A DNA stretch of 64,000 nt from Apricaphanius iberus (Eukaryota > Chordata > Actinopteri > Cyprinodontiformes > Aphaniidae): assembly GCA_028564705.1 (NCBI GenBank), contig JAPXFQ010002095.1:868001-932000 (forward strand), written 5' to 3'. How positions within the stretch are numbered: the stretch's first letter is position 1; the number at the start of each line of letters is the position of its first letter. This document shows positions 1 to 12,988 of the stretch, piece by piece. The translations under genes were made by a program, and so were the position numbers. The notes under the pieces are model-generated. The model made no database searches. It saw only the letters and a list, made by a program, of their open reading frames with translations, and had not been told where the DNA came from.

Positions 1-1475
1 GGGTGATCATGGGCCATTCTAAACCTTTAACATTTCAAATCATTACATAACCTCCCGCCCAGCAGTAGATGACCAGTTTAACTGGTATTTGCAGACAGGG
101 GGTTACTGGGAACAGTTTCTGTCATAATGCATACTTTCAAACTCCACCCACATTCTACAAAATACACATAAAAGCTCTACTAGAAACATCCAGTGAGAGC
201 CCAAGGCCATTATTCAGTCTTTGCTGTGTTTGTTCAACTACAAAACAGGACAGGTCAAGGGTCAGAAAAGGGGCAGCTAATATCTCTGCAGACCCCGCAC
301 ATGCTGGGCACATCCAGGTCGGGGGGTACAGAGACGTCTTCTCTTCCCCAGGCCGTCACTCTGATAAACATTCATATTTCCACTTATTCATTATTTCTGT
401 TTTGTGAAACAAACATATTTACAAGACAGAGAACGTTTGATACTTGATTTTGTGCCTGTCAAGTTATGTTACGTGTTCAGCTTCTGCCCAAACTTGAAAA
501 TGGCTTGGTCAACCGTAATAAAAGCACAGGAACAACTCTTTCTTCTTCACAATTTATTTGATTTTTCTTTGTGGAGGTAAATCAGGTTGAAACCTTCAAA
601 AAGAGAACAGAGTTATACAATTATCACTCTCAAACAGAGTGGACAATGTTTAACTCATTTTTAAATAATGTAATATTAACTTAAATGCTTTTAACCTGCA
701 ATATTTCCCATTTTATCATCTAAAATTAACATTAAAGACTAATCAATTGACCTGCAGCGCTTTTGACATTAAAGCATTTTAAATAGAAACATGACAAATA
801 AATCAAATCTAAGCAGGCCATATCTTATTTAGGACAGTGAATGTTTTTATCCATACCAGTAGCCTCTTTTTGGTTTTCCCCAAGCTGAACAATTGTCTTT
901 GTGTCTGCTGCATCCACTCTGAGGTGCAGACTGAATCTGTGCACTGCAGACAGGTGCTCCCACTCAGTTGATGAGCTTGATCAGCCTTGGGTTTTCCTCA
1001 TGCAAGCAGGTGGAGTTGTGCTACTCCACAGGCTTTAGGGGGCAGCATTGCCGACTGGCTAGGGTAACTAGACTGAATCTTACTTTGGACTTGACAGTGC
1101 CCAAACTTACAACCACGGTTGCCAAGTAGGGAACAAAGCAACATCTGATTGTGATTAATTTTTTCAAACTTACAGAAAGCAGAAACATAAAATAGAAGCA
1201 ATTCAAACCCAGATTACACGTCTCCATCAGCACCCACCAATGTGAACGTTTTTCCTTTTCTATTTCTCCGTTGATGTGTCAGTATTGTGAAGCAATTCCC
1301 CTCCCCGACAGCCGGGGGCGCAGACCTTTTCTGGCAGGTCTGCTCACCGTGGTCAACGACTATTTATTTACTTTAGCTTTTAAAAGTACATCCACTCAAG
1401 GAGCAATGGAACGACAATGAATTCTCAAAAATAAAGTGGATAATGGGAACGGCATCATTTTTTTTAGTTTAATGG

Positions 1476-1499
1476 AATAATAATAATAATAATAATAAT
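1476..1499. repeat. (AAT)n microsatellite
   Basis: About eight trinucleotide units. A longer imperfect AAT run is at 28600-28640. Confidence 0.85.
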
Positions 1500-1854
1500 C
1501 TGTAGTGTTGGCTAATTGGTTGCTTATAAAGAGAGCTGCAGATGATGAACTCAGGGCAAAGGGTGAAGGAGAAGAAACACAGGAAGCAGAAACACCAAAT
1601 CATCAATAGAGCAAAAAAAAATCTATTATTGAAGTTTAAATAAATAAAATGGCTTTTCAAAAAAAAAAAATTGCTTGGCAGAAATAAAGAGATGAGAAAA
1701 GAAGTCAGAAGAGACGAAAGAAAGGAAGCCATTCATCAGAAGGAAACAGGTTATGAATGAGACACACCCTTGGTATAAAAATAGCGCAGAACCGTGCAGC
1801 TTCTGTTTTATTTTTGCAATCAGTGGCAGAAAAATATGAACCTAATTCTTCCTT

Positions 1855-2130
1855 TTCCAGCAGAATAGAACAATCCTTTATTGTCCCACAAGGGGAAATT
1901 CAGCTGTAAATTCAGCAAGGTGGCAGGAAATACAAACATACAGATTCAGAAAGAGAAAGGTAGAAAAAAAATTATGGACAGAGTTACAAAAACTACAACA
2001 GTATTAGGTCATTAAAAATAAAGTTGCATACCCAGATTGGAATGTGCAACAGAGGAGGATATTTTAAAAATATTGAAATAAATAGAAATAGATCAGATTA
2101 AAGATTATACATTACATGCATGAGAAACAA
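1855..2130 (-). mobile_element. LINE 3' tail (antisense)
   Basis: Minus-strand reading gives ATTTCCCCTTGTGGGACAAT then AAAGGATTGTTCTATTCTG, the same 3' end type as the copy near 52250 but inverted. The body upstream on that strand (to about 2130) is degenerate and its limit is uncertain. Confidence 0.5.
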
Positions 2131-2899
2131 AGCTTTGCTGCTTAATGGGTAACAGAACTACAGGAAATTCTCACGATCGGTATATTTGCATAAAAGTAAC
2201 ATCTTCAAGACTGAAGTGATCTCCGTCTGGATTGCTGTTCCCACGTAAACGACAATTACCTGGTAGAAATTAACCCCAGAAAATATTCCTCCTAAGTATG
2301 TTTTTGTAGCAAATCTTATCAGTCTAAGGTTAATATCGTCTGCAGCTCACATTTTATTGTTAACTTTAACTGCCTCTAAATCATGGACTTCTGCTTTCTG
2401 TCGTGTGTGCAGAGCCAGACGGATGTCAGGCCTTCAGTCACAGTAATATTTGAAGGTTTTAAACTGCTGACGCTCTGAGGGAGGAATAAAAACTACCACT
2501 ATAGACTTGGGTAGTTCACAGATGTTACGTTGGAAACAACTGAGGGACAGGCGGAGGCTTGGAGTGACTAACAGCAGTTAGTTTGTTGCAGTCACAGCCT
2601 TCTGTGGAGATTGTGGTGACTTTATACAACTTATAAAGCGTAATCGCTGTCAAATATTTAGCATTTACTGTTTTAATGTAAAAACTCTTAGTTTCTAACC
2701 TGTAATTATGCACATTTCCATCAGTCTCCCAGTTTTCCATCAGACGGTGAAAACTTGCACATTAAACAGGCGGGGTACAATAGAAGCTTTAGGGAAATGT
2801 TTATTTCTGGAGAAACAAACATTCTGTTTGCAGCATAAAGGAAGAACAAACCAAAAAAAGCAGCAGGCAGCTGAGGTAATCAGGAGTGACGCTGCGTAC

Positions 2900-2983
2900 C
2901 TTGAGACTGTTGGATTTTCACCGCTATGCAGGCCTCATCTTCAACGCTTCTGGTGTGGCAGCACGGCGTTTTGCCTTTCCTCT
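2900..2983 (-). CDS. candidate exon, minus strand (unknown gene)
   Basis: An 84-nt block, phase 1 in and out. It has a strong pyrimidine-rich acceptor (tgtttttgttgcag) and donor CTCAAG/GTACGC. The only frame open throughout encodes RKGKTPCCHTRSVEDEACIA followed by VKIQQSQ. Its entry phase matches the candidate first exons at 37.4 and 30.0 kb. The peptide is not recognised. Chance is possible, since a block this short is easily open. Confidence 0.28.
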
Positions 2984-3699
2984 CTGCAACAAAAACAACA
3001 AAGAACATGAACAGAGCTGACATATTTTCTGTGCAATACGTAAAAAATTGTCCGTTTGCACACGAGGAGCTTAGAGCGGTGTCAGAAAATCACAGTTTTT
3101 ATTTAAGACCAGGATAAACTAAACCAGGGATAAAAATATATTTGATGAAAAAGCTGCCAGACTTTTTTTTAAATTCCATTCATGCAGACGTTGCCCTGTT
3201 TAGTAAATGAAAAAGGAGCGAGGGGCTGGTCCCTGGGAGACATAAAACCCTAATTAGCCTGGCTGTGATCTGTGGGGAGACCCAGCACAGTCGGTTAATA
3301 TGCACATAAAAGATTAAAGAGGAAAACAGTAGCACTCATAAAAGCTGTGATGAGCTTAAACGTATCACACAACCCTGAAACCAGATCCTGTGTCACAGAT
3401 TAGAGCACACAGACACAACCGGCCGATCTATGAAACATCAGAGCCAGGACCAGATCTGATGACCGGATCATATACGAGTTTAACAAACTAAAACAGGAAC
3501 CCAAATCCTCCTCTAACAGGAGCACTGATTATTATCCAAACTTTCTGTTCAGTGAGAATGTGGGCTGTGTGGTGAATCAGCGATAGTCATGAACTCTAGG
3601 AGGTGTCGACAGGAAAGAGCAAAAGAGGCCAGTGGTGAGTTATTATGCATACATTTTGGTTGTTTTTATGTCAGATTTAATTATATATAAGTCCCGTTT

Positions 3700-3870
3700 A
3701 TGCTTTGATCAAAACCATCCCATAATAGCTCTGGTTGGTTTGGCCTGCTGGAATGGGAACCTCCACCCCAGTCTCAGCTCTTCTGCAGCCTCTAAACAGG
3801 TTTTCCTCCAGGATTGTCCTGATTTAGCTTCATCCATCTTCCCATCAAACTTTTACAACTTCCCGGTCTT
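3700..3870 (-). mobile_element. Tc1-like transposase fragment (antisense)
   Basis: Strings such as 'ctctaaacaggttttcctcc' and 'gcttcatccatcttcccatc' are the antisense of a well-known fish Tc1 subfamily. The open frame across it on the plus strand is a shadow. It is immediately followed by a foldback repeat. Confidence 0.45.
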
Positions 3871-3886
3871 TGATAAAGAACAGCTA

Positions 3887-4170
3887 TGGGGGCCGTTTCT
3901 AAAGTTACAGTCCAAAATTAACATAGAAAATTTCGGTTATCCACGAATCATAAAAGAAAACAGTTGGGGTTCTCTTTTCTAAGTAATGTTTGCGTCTGTG
4001 TTATATTGTACACTTATAAATCAACATTTTAAACTAAATGTTTAGATATTAAGCTATACATTTGGTTTACAAATTAAGTACTAATCTTCTTAACTATAAA
4101 CTGCAACATTTATTTATGAATAAATAACATTGTGAAAAATGTTCTTTTTCTTATCAAAGTTGGCCCCCCA
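3887..4170. repeat. foldback CTAAATATTTAG repeat, copy G (short, decayed)
   Basis: Starts GGGGGCCGTTTCTAAAGTTA and ends TTATCAAAGTTGGCCCCCC, giving inverted GGGGGCC/GGCCCCCC termini. Only a few AACTAAATGTTTAG-type words remain. It directly abuts a hAT MITE at 4172. Confidence 0.5.
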
Positions 4171-4468
4171 TTAGGGCTGGGTATCGATTTAAATTTCAAG
4201 AATTGATTCAATTCCAATTCTCAAAGATTTCGATTCATTCTGATCCAGTTCAATGAAGATATGGGTCAGTGCTATTAAAAACTTTTTTTTTGAGCGGTTA
4301 TCTTAAATATATGCCTGTAATTCAATGACCTAACACTGGGTGAGTAAACGTCTGTCTGGATTTTTATTCCGATTTTAGCTGTAAGAAAGGGGAAACTATG
4401 TTAAACGATTAAACTTATCTTTGAACTTGTGAATCGATTTTTTTCTACAACACAGTCCGAGCCCCCAC
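4164..4468. mobile_element. hAT-like MITE, older copy of the 60.2 kb family
   Basis: Element about 4172-4460, starting TAGGGCTGGGTATCGATTT. It shares ATATGGGTCA, CTGTAATTCAATGA and GTCTGT.T.TTTATT with the copy at 60190-60588. Flanks CCCCCCAT and GCCCCCAC agree at 6 of 8 positions, as a decayed target duplication would. Confidence 0.65.
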
Positions 4469-6574
4469 AGTGCTCACAGTACAGATTAAAATGACCCAAC
4501 ATAAACCACTTTTCCATCACTCCCCCCTCAGATTTAAAAATCATAGCAAAATTCAATGAGCAGGATGAGGATCCAGTCTCCATCGGCATTTTAAAATCCA
4601 TTTTATTATCGCCAGTCTTTGATACAATAGTCCCTCTCTGGACTAATCTGCTCTCCCATGTCTATCATCTGCCTGTCTGTGAGCTGCTAGAGTCTTCTGT
4701 GTCAGAAAGTTCTGTCTCCTTTGTAAACTTAACCAAAACACCAGGAGGTCTTCATACCCACTGCGATCATCTTTTGAGTTAGTTTAAATCGTTCTCAGTG
4801 GTGTTAAAATTATGATTAAAATTTTTTAGCAAAAATCACAACACCTGTGTCAGTTTCTAGCCTCTGCATTGTGGGCACTAGCGAAAACTGAGCAAAATTG
4901 GAGCTATCCAGCCGTAGAGTTTTGAGCCAGATAACTTGGATGGGAAGCAGGAAGACGCACATGGATCTAGTCGTCTACAAGTGGATGCATCAAAATGTCA
5001 TCGTGACGTTTTTGGAAACGGAGCGGAAATGGATCGGTTCTGTCACGTTCACTGGAGTACGAAGGGGTAAGTTGCACATTTTATCTCCTTCGGAGGTGTG
5101 TGTGTGTGTGTCTGCGCGGTTATTAGCTTTCTATTGATATAAAGAAGTCAGAACATGGGTTGATTTAACTCACTGCAACCTGCTACAGCACATAGGTGTT
5201 GATCCACCATCGTCTTCTCGACTCCTCAGAGCCTAAACGGACAGGTGGAGCAGAGCAGGAGTTTGTGGCCCGCCTAGTGGAGATGCTACGTCACAAATGT
5301 AGTCTGGTTTAAGTGGCACTTTAGTTTGCTGCTGATTCAATGATTTGGATGAAGAAATACTCAGAAATGCAATTTTGAGCTTAATTTTCCTAAGATACGT
5401 CCTCTAGCATCAGAAAAATGGCAAAAGAACAATTTAACAACACGAAACACACAATTTTCATCAGAGTGGGTCTTTCAGTAAGATTTTTTTCTTATGTACT
5501 TGATTAAGTTAGGACAGTGCAGATTAGTACATATTTTAACGTGGTTAAAATGTAAATATGTCAGAGTTAAACCAAGAGCTAATGTGTATCTGTTGTTCTA
5601 AGGCAAGTAAAAAGGAACACAATACAAACAGCAGTAGACAGACGTTACAGGCTACTGCAGAGCTGACAGTATACGACGGCATAGGACAGACATTATCACA
5701 ATAGAGAATAAAAACAGACTCATAAACACCCAAAGTTTTATGAACCTGGAGCATATATCATTAACTTGTTTGTTTTCAGCCGCTTTAGAATTGTTTTGAA
5801 TAATGTAAAATTATTGATCAAGTTTCTGACATGAACTGGCGTTCCAAAATGTTGTGCCTCTAATGGACACAACTATTTGAGTGAAATTTGTTGTGCGTCT
5901 TTTCACCTCACAGTCTCCTCTTGTTAAGGCTCTGGTTCAAATCCATACATCGTTTTTTCCTGCGTATAAAATTCAAGGTGTGGGGACAAGCCCATGAAAA
6001 ATCAGGCATCTAAAATCAGCTGATACTTTTCAAATTTCAATACATTATACTCTACACTAAAATGATACAATAGTCTTTTTATCAAGGGTTTTCAAAGTTT
6101 TATTAAATAGAGAATTAGGGGGCTTTAAAATTGTCTCATTTGTTTGAGACCATGTAGTGAGACTCCATCAGTGGTTAAATAGGATCTTATGTGTCTAAAA
6201 TTAACATAAATTATATTTAATAATTCTAGAAATGTGAAAAGTTAGATTTGAATAGAAAAACAACACCAGGACACTCACCCTGCAATTATAGTAGGGGAAA
6301 AGTGTACAAGTCTTCAACTTCAGTCTCTTTACTGACTCCCGCAAATCATGCCATATTCCCTGTATTCCCTTACCAATAATAACTAATCACTATACAGAAA
6401 CACAGGCTAAATAACAAAAATGACTGATATTAATATTTTACTGTGTAACTTTACAAATAGCAACCAGCAGTATAATGCTTTGTTGTCAGTATTAGTGGCC
6501 CTGCACGCATTACATAATTTATAGGAGGTTAATAAACCAAGCATTCAGGATGTAATCAACTGAGATTCCTTAAA

Positions 6575-6690
6575 TAGAAAACTCTTTAACTGATGTTTGT
6601 ATAATTGCATTGAAATGACTTTTATTGTAAAGAGCCTGGAGATGACATCTGTTGTGAACTAGCTCTTTATAAATAAATGGAATTGACGGA
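6575..6690 (+). mobile_element. retroelement 3' end fragment
   Basis: 'gagcctggagatgacatctg' and 'ttgtgaactagctctttata' with an AAATGGAATTGA end correspond to the 3' terminus of the copy at 18500-18790. Confidence 0.45.
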
Positions 6691-6792
6691 TAAGTCCGGA
6701 TGTAACATTGCAGAAGAACTAAACTTGGATTAACTAACGGTGCATCAATAACGAAATTTAAGGGAAAGTTGCCCCCCTCTGCAAGTTGTGAT

Positions 6793-6820
6793 GGTGTGTG
6801 TGTGTGTGTGTGTGTGTGTG
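6793..6820. repeat. (GT)n microsatellite
   Basis: Uninterrupted dinucleotide run of about 14 units. Confidence 0.9.
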
Positions 6821-9800
6821 CATGAAGCGGGGGTAGGGGAGGTAACATCCTGGCTCAGGGATTAAAGGAGGGTTTTCTCCATGCACCATCTGGAGTCCTC
6901 ATGATGGGCCTGCCTTCTGTTCATGCACGTAAACACGCAAACTTTTTCTTTTACACAATTCAAACCCAAAGGAGAGGCTATAAAACACGTATGCAGGTTA
7001 AAAGGAGGCAGTCCAAGACCTACAAACCAGATGCAACCTGCTAAAGCCCCTCCTCCAGTCCACACTCAGAGGTGTGATGCTGCACATCCATTGTTTCCAC
7101 AAGTGGGGGATGTGTTTCTAGACCTGCATGGAAAAATATGCACATATAATGCAGTTAGAAAAACATCAGCGACCCCGTTTATGACGAGCTGTTAACCCAA
7201 AAACTTCCCTTCCTGTCCGTAAACCTGTGAAAACTCAAGCAGAATGAGAATGTTTGGTTTGGGAAAAGTACAGATAACACAGGGGTTTACAGGAATTCCT
7301 GTGATTTACAGTAACAGTAATACTGATTTATTCACATTATGAAATGAGGAAGTGAAAAAGACTTATTTTACTAAGATTGCATCCAGACACAAACAGCAGA
7401 TATGGAAGGTTACTAAACACCAGCCTATCAGCGGAGAATCTTCTACATGTCGTCACAAAGTGATAAAGGTAATGTAACCTTAAGCTCTGAAGTTCCCAGA
7501 GATGTTGACTTATCGATATGATGCAGGTTCTAACTGGATTTATGGTTAATATTTCTATAATAATCAGTGTTTTATTATGAAACCTGAAAAACAAACAATA
7601 CTGGACAAACAAACTGGCATTTCTGAAACGGTACAGGTGATTAAACGGTTAAAACGGTGCTTAAAGAATAGAAAACGCACAAACTTTGTCCAAAAACCCT
7701 CTTATTTTTTATGTTTATTATTTATTACGATTAAAATGTTTTATCTAATTAATCATAGTATAGCTGTGAATTAATAAACGTTCCTAAATATAACAAAAAA
7801 ACTAGTTAGTAAATAAAGGACCAATCCAGATGCCGTTGACCATTTTTTAAATTTAAATATAGGATAAATCAATTGAATTTTTGTTTTGAACTCCACAATC
7901 AGATTCACACTGTATGTTCAGTCTCATACGAAAAATAATAACTAAGGTAGAACTAACCAAAATATATGAACAAACAACATTTGGATATCTTCAGTCTGTT
8001 TCCAACATCACATTAATCAAATGTAATATAAACTTAGTAATCAAACATCACAAGTTGTTATTTTACTCAGCAGATAAAACTCTTCAGTTCATCACAACAG
8101 GAAATGAATGCTCTTATTGTGAAGATTTACACAGCTACTTCCGCTAATGAGTTAGCCTAATTTATGTCCGAAAACATGGCTTTATTTGAATAATTCCGAT
8201 TTCAACGCAGTGGTAACTCACTATGAAATATACTAAAGCTATATGGTGAACCAACATGCATAAATCAACAAAAATACGGATCATTTATCGTCTGCATCGC
8301 ACACAGCGAGCTGACATCCGAAGCAGACCGTAAGGAAAATCCCCACAGACAACTTATTAAGTTTTAATCACATCAACCCAATATGGCAATAATAATATAC
8401 TCATATGTCATTTAGACACAAAAACACAGGCTGCTGCACAGCAATCCTTAGGTGGGCTGGTTAGGAAGGAGAACTGAGTAATAAACAGTGTGTGTGTATG
8501 CGTTAACTGCGTAAAAAAATGTAGTTACTTCTACGAATTAATCAGCCTGCATTAATGCGTTACTTTTTGACAGACCTAACTTTTAGCATTTTTTTTAAGA
8601 TAGCCATGTTTACACTTTCTAGTAATACAGGGCATCGCTGTTGGCTGATGGTATGTTCAGAATCCACAGTGCTCGAAATCTCCGGAAAAAAAGAACCAAC
8701 ATAAAGCATGGAAATGTGCGCTGCTTTACGGTCTGGTTACTCCTGTTTATGTCAGACTGGATATCGGTACCCATTCCTTCTATCGATGAATGGATGGATG
8801 GTTTCTTTTGAAACTCATCTTCAGACTAATGAACATAGGTGTTCTGAGAAGCAGCTATGTACCAGAGGAATCCAACCTCTTTAAGCTTCCAGCCCGTCTG
8901 TTCCAGACCAGTGGAACCAAAACCTGAAAGCTAAAACACCCTCAGTGTCTTTTATTCCCCTTTACAATAAAGCATGACACTGTACTGTTTGTTTATGCAG
9001 GACAGGAAATGAGTTGTGACTTTTACGTCTTATCAGATCCTCGAAAGAATCTATGTGTGAAACATATTTAGTTTACGTTATCTGATGATCAAAATGTGGA
9101 GTGAAGGAACTATTTATTCTAAAAGGCTAACCCCTCTGAGGTAGTGGATGACATTTACTGTCTTCAGAAAGAGTCTGACCTTCAGTAAGCAACGTCTCAG
9201 ACTCTCTGAACCCTAAACTTATGTTCAGCTAGAAATGGCCCTATTGATGTGTTGTAATCTGCTGGAGGAGATGCAGAAAAAATTGAATGTAAAAAAAACC
9301 CACACAAAAATAGTAAAAACATGAACTGAATAAAACAAATAAAATCACTAAAAGGTCCTTATTCATTTGAGGAATGAGAACATGTGTTAAACCGCCAGTC
9401 AGCTTGGATTAAACATGCCAAAATAAACAGGCTGCATGTCAAGAATGCGTTAAAGGCGGCTGCGCCCACAGCTCACGCATACAGCACGACACCAGCGTCG
9501 GATTATTTTCTTCTTGTTTAGAGCCTTTCTTCTACAATTATTAGCATTTCACTAACACTTCTCATGACCCTGAGGAGACGTGGTTTCCTGACCCCGATTG
9601 GTTCCCTCAGCAGCAACAAAACAAAACGAAAGCAAAGGAAGGATCTGTACTGTACCTGCACGCCTTCTCCTCATCTCACACAGCTGGGTTTTCCCCTTCC
9701 TGTCACCAACACGGCGTCTATCCATCTCATAATCTCTTTTCAGCTCACTATTGAAAGGATCTATAAGGAAATCACTGTTCTTTCCTCAAACCCGAGGTTC

Positions 9801-9853
9801 CCTGTTGGCTGGCAGGTTCACGTCTGTGTTCATCAACCAGACGTTCAGCGTAC

Positions 9854-9996
9854 CTGCCCACTTTCACTGCACAAACCGGTTCCATAGAAACCAGAGTCAC
9901 CAGGTGAAGCAGAGACTGGCAGGAAGGGAGGAGGGAGACCTCGTCCTCGGAGATGTTGCTGATGAGACAGACTGCCTTTATGATGGCTTGGGTTGC
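9854..9996 (-). CDS. candidate exon, minus strand (unknown gene)
   Basis: A 143-nt block between acceptor cccttgaatgcag (before GCAACC) and donor GGGCAG/GTACGC. Entered in phase 1 it reads NPSHHKGSLSHQQHLRGRGL and then a Pro/Ser/Gly-rich stretch ending CSESGQ. Entered in phase 0 it is also open (ATQAIIKAVCLISNISEDE...), so the frame is undecided. The phase-1 entry fits the phase-1 exits at 37.4 and 30.0 kb. No homology is recognised. Confidence 0.22.
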
Positions 9997-10259
9997 CTGC
10001 ATTCAAGGGCACAAGTCCCCCCGCAGTGGCCGGAGGCAAAGGGAAGACGAGCATGACAAGAAGGACGGGTTTAAACACTCATTTAATGATGCAGGAGCAA
10101 AAATGGAGAAGTGAGAAAGATGGATATTACCCAGCTGTAGCAGTTAATAATTCAAACGACTGCTGGAGTTTTTGTGTTTATCCCCACTGTTTCCTACATG
10201 CAAAGAGAATCATCGAAAACTGATCCTTCCTTTGAAGTCCAGCAGCGCTGGATCAGACA

Positions 10260-11837
10260 TTAAAGGTCCTATATCATGCGAAATAAACTTTTTGGAGTTT
10301 TTAACCATGTTGTAATTCTATATCCTTATAAAACAAAAAAACCCAGACAACGCCAAAGTGGCTTAATCTGGCTTCATTCACGCATTTCTTAGGGATCATC
10401 TTGAATCCTGCTCTCTGAGCAGCTGCTCAGCCCTCTCCTGGTAAACGACCGGCTTAAGACTATGTCACATGTTTTTTTTTTGTAGCATTATTAAACAAGG
10501 AACTGCCTGACTTGTCCGCAAACCCCTCCAGAGTTAACATATACACCCCATCTTTCAAAAGGTTTGAGCGACGAGATGGCGAACAAAGTCATTTTTGAGC
10601 CAAGGTTGTGAAGAAGGGGCCTCCCTACTTACCTACTCTGCAAAGGCACAGCACCACCGTTTTATTATATCTAAACTTCAGAGAATGTCTCAGAGAAAAT
10701 GCGCATTAGGCTGCGAGCGGTAATGGACTGTATTCAACCTCGCTAAAAGGAGTCCAATCACCAGGAATGGCTGGTGAACGGACTCCAGACATAACATACA
10801 TAACATGTTTGTCCGTGATCATCACTTCACCGATGGCTGCTTCACAAATTCTTGTCCGAATTGAATTGTCTGAGAGATTAAAAGTACAATATGTAATATT
10901 GTGGTCAAACTGGAGTACCGCAGTCCATGAAGACAAACAACGCAGTCCACTCTCAGTCACTCATCCCCCCCCACTCTGTGAATTTCATGGAGGGTTTCTA
11001 GTTACCGATTGGCCACAGCATACACGATGACGGGCGAAGACGAGTTAAACACAATAAGTTGATAAGTAAATAAAATTCCATTGCTGTATCGAGTTGGTTG
11101 TAAAAAGAAGCTTGAGATATTTTTAGAGCAGACCATTTTACTGCTAGCACAGTTAGCTCAACGTTAGCCTTTAGCCTGCTCGGTGTCAGATGTCGCGCTC
11201 TTTAGTGTTGAAGACTTGGCAACCTCATGTGGTTTTCCCTGGAACCAGGGAATATGGTAGCAGGATAGATGTCGTGAACAATGTCTACTTCCTAGAACAG
11301 CATTTTTTATAAAATAATTTATAACCACCCAGCTGGCTGAGATCGAAATCTGTTGAAATGTAGCCCTCCTTCCAACGTGGAATTCACCAAAAAAATATTC
11401 ACACATTGCACCATTAAAATGGATACTCCACCCATGTTTGCTTTAGCTTAGCATAAACCAATGTCATGCTAGTAGTTCCCATTGGTTTACACTCTTGTAA
11501 CCATCGCAATTCCCACAGTGAAAATGCCTGAAGTAGGGGCCAGTGAGTAAATAAAAAACACTAGCTAAACGTTAATTATAATTTGTGTTAGCCATTTATG
11601 AGGCTGTCTATCTTGCATTGCGAAGCAACTTCATTGACTTACTGCTGCAATAATGGGGAGTTGGGGTGGGGGTGGGGGGTTTAGTGAAACGTCTTACTTC
11701 TGGGTTGATTAATAACTCCAGAATATACATTATATTTCAGAACAAATTAACATACAACTCAAAAGGTAACATTTTATTATATATCCGCCTTAACCAGATG
11801 TTGAAAAGTGTAAAATAGCATGATATAGATCCTTTAA
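10260..11837. mobile_element. TTAA-flanked transposon (1.57 kb), Kolobok-like, non-autonomous
   Basis: Element 10264-11833 lies between TTAA (10260-10263) and TTAA (11834-11837). The ends are inverted: AGGTCCTATATCATGC at left and, read on the minus strand, AGGATCTATATCATGC at right. TTAA duplications with purine-first termini suit Kolobok (piggyBac starts with pyrimidines). Interior ORFs are under 90 codons and show no transposase or THAP motif that I can recognise. Confidence 0.6.
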
Positions 11838-12618
11838 TGAGAAATGCAGAGACTCTAAGATTACATAGGCCAGCTGCTTCACTATGTTAACAGATATATT
11901 TGAAAAAGAAGCAGGAAAGAAGCAAAAAAGCAAATTTACCTCTGGTTCATTTGCATGGCTCTCCCAGATTGAGATAACTGTCATTCAAAAAGAAAATATA
12001 AATAATGTATAAGGGGGGAAAACATATTAACATGCTAAGTCACACCCCTTTAATCATACTGATGCCCTGCTGGTGCTAATGCATGTGTGTAAGCACACGT
12101 CTGAGGCTCATTCCAGCGACCAGATGCGTCCGTCTCCATTCACTCCTGTCCATCCGTAATGGATAATCACCAGCAATTGATGGCTCTCTGTCTAAAACAC
12201 ATATTAGACTGGAAATTAATCGGCTTTTTGGAGAGCTTTAACATTCAGAACAGCCGGATCACACCAGATGTAGTCTGTAATGCACATTAAATATTTACAT
12301 TTCTTAATATATTAAAGGGTATTATGGTGAACACCGACACACAGATACCACCCTTAAACTGCTCCCCCAAAATAACCTTATATGATTTTGTTTCCACTCT
12401 GTAGGATACAGAAACTCCATAGGTGATCGATGAGCCGCAACAACATCCGCCATGATTGCGTTCTCTTCTATTGTTTGGCGAGCAGAAACTTGAAGGAATT
12501 TCATAGCTGTGAATCAGCTGCCTATTTGAAGTCCAGAATGCAGACATTATTAGAGATGAGCAGCAGAATGAGGACATTCCTTCTCAAATGTAAAAAAAAC
12601 AAAAGACCTCGGGCCAGC

Positions 12619-12642
12619 AAAAAAAAAAAAAAAAAAAAAAAA
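12619..12642 (+). repeat. poly-A tract
   Basis: 24 A then GTTAAAAAAA. It could be the tail of a short retroinsertion, but no element body is recognised upstream. Confidence 0.8.
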
Positions 12643-12988
12643 GTTAAAAAAAAGACTCATCTTTCCTGCTTCTTTCCCACATTTACTTCACCACATCTCA
12701 TAAATAATATACCTCAAGAGCAGATGTTGTGCATTTCCTGAGTGGCCTCCCAGCGAGCTTCTTTCAGACAACCCAGCATGAGAAGATAAGCTGCTAGCAT
12801 GATCTGAACATGTTCTCTGGCCCATCTCTAATGAGTGCAAGGCAACAGGGTAACTGCTTTAAATAGAGGTGCTGTGATCTTGAACAAGTGTCTCGAGAAA
12901 GATATGGACTGATAAACGTTTCAAAAAGTTGCTGTTCTCCTTTTTCACATCCGTTATGTTTTTTGGTTTTTAAATCTCCACGCCTTCC

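Larger units (their letters stand above)
1..2899. other. no gene recognised
   Basis: AT-rich non-coding DNA with one microsatellite and an antisense LINE tail. Frames under 120 codons show no homology. AATAAA-like words on both strands near 515-560 do not follow any recognised coding end. Confidence 0.5.
4620..9853. other. no gene recognised
   Basis: Apart from a GT run and a retroelement 3' fragment (6575-6690), nothing is recognisable. The longest frames (about 90 codons) are compositional. Confidence 0.5.
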
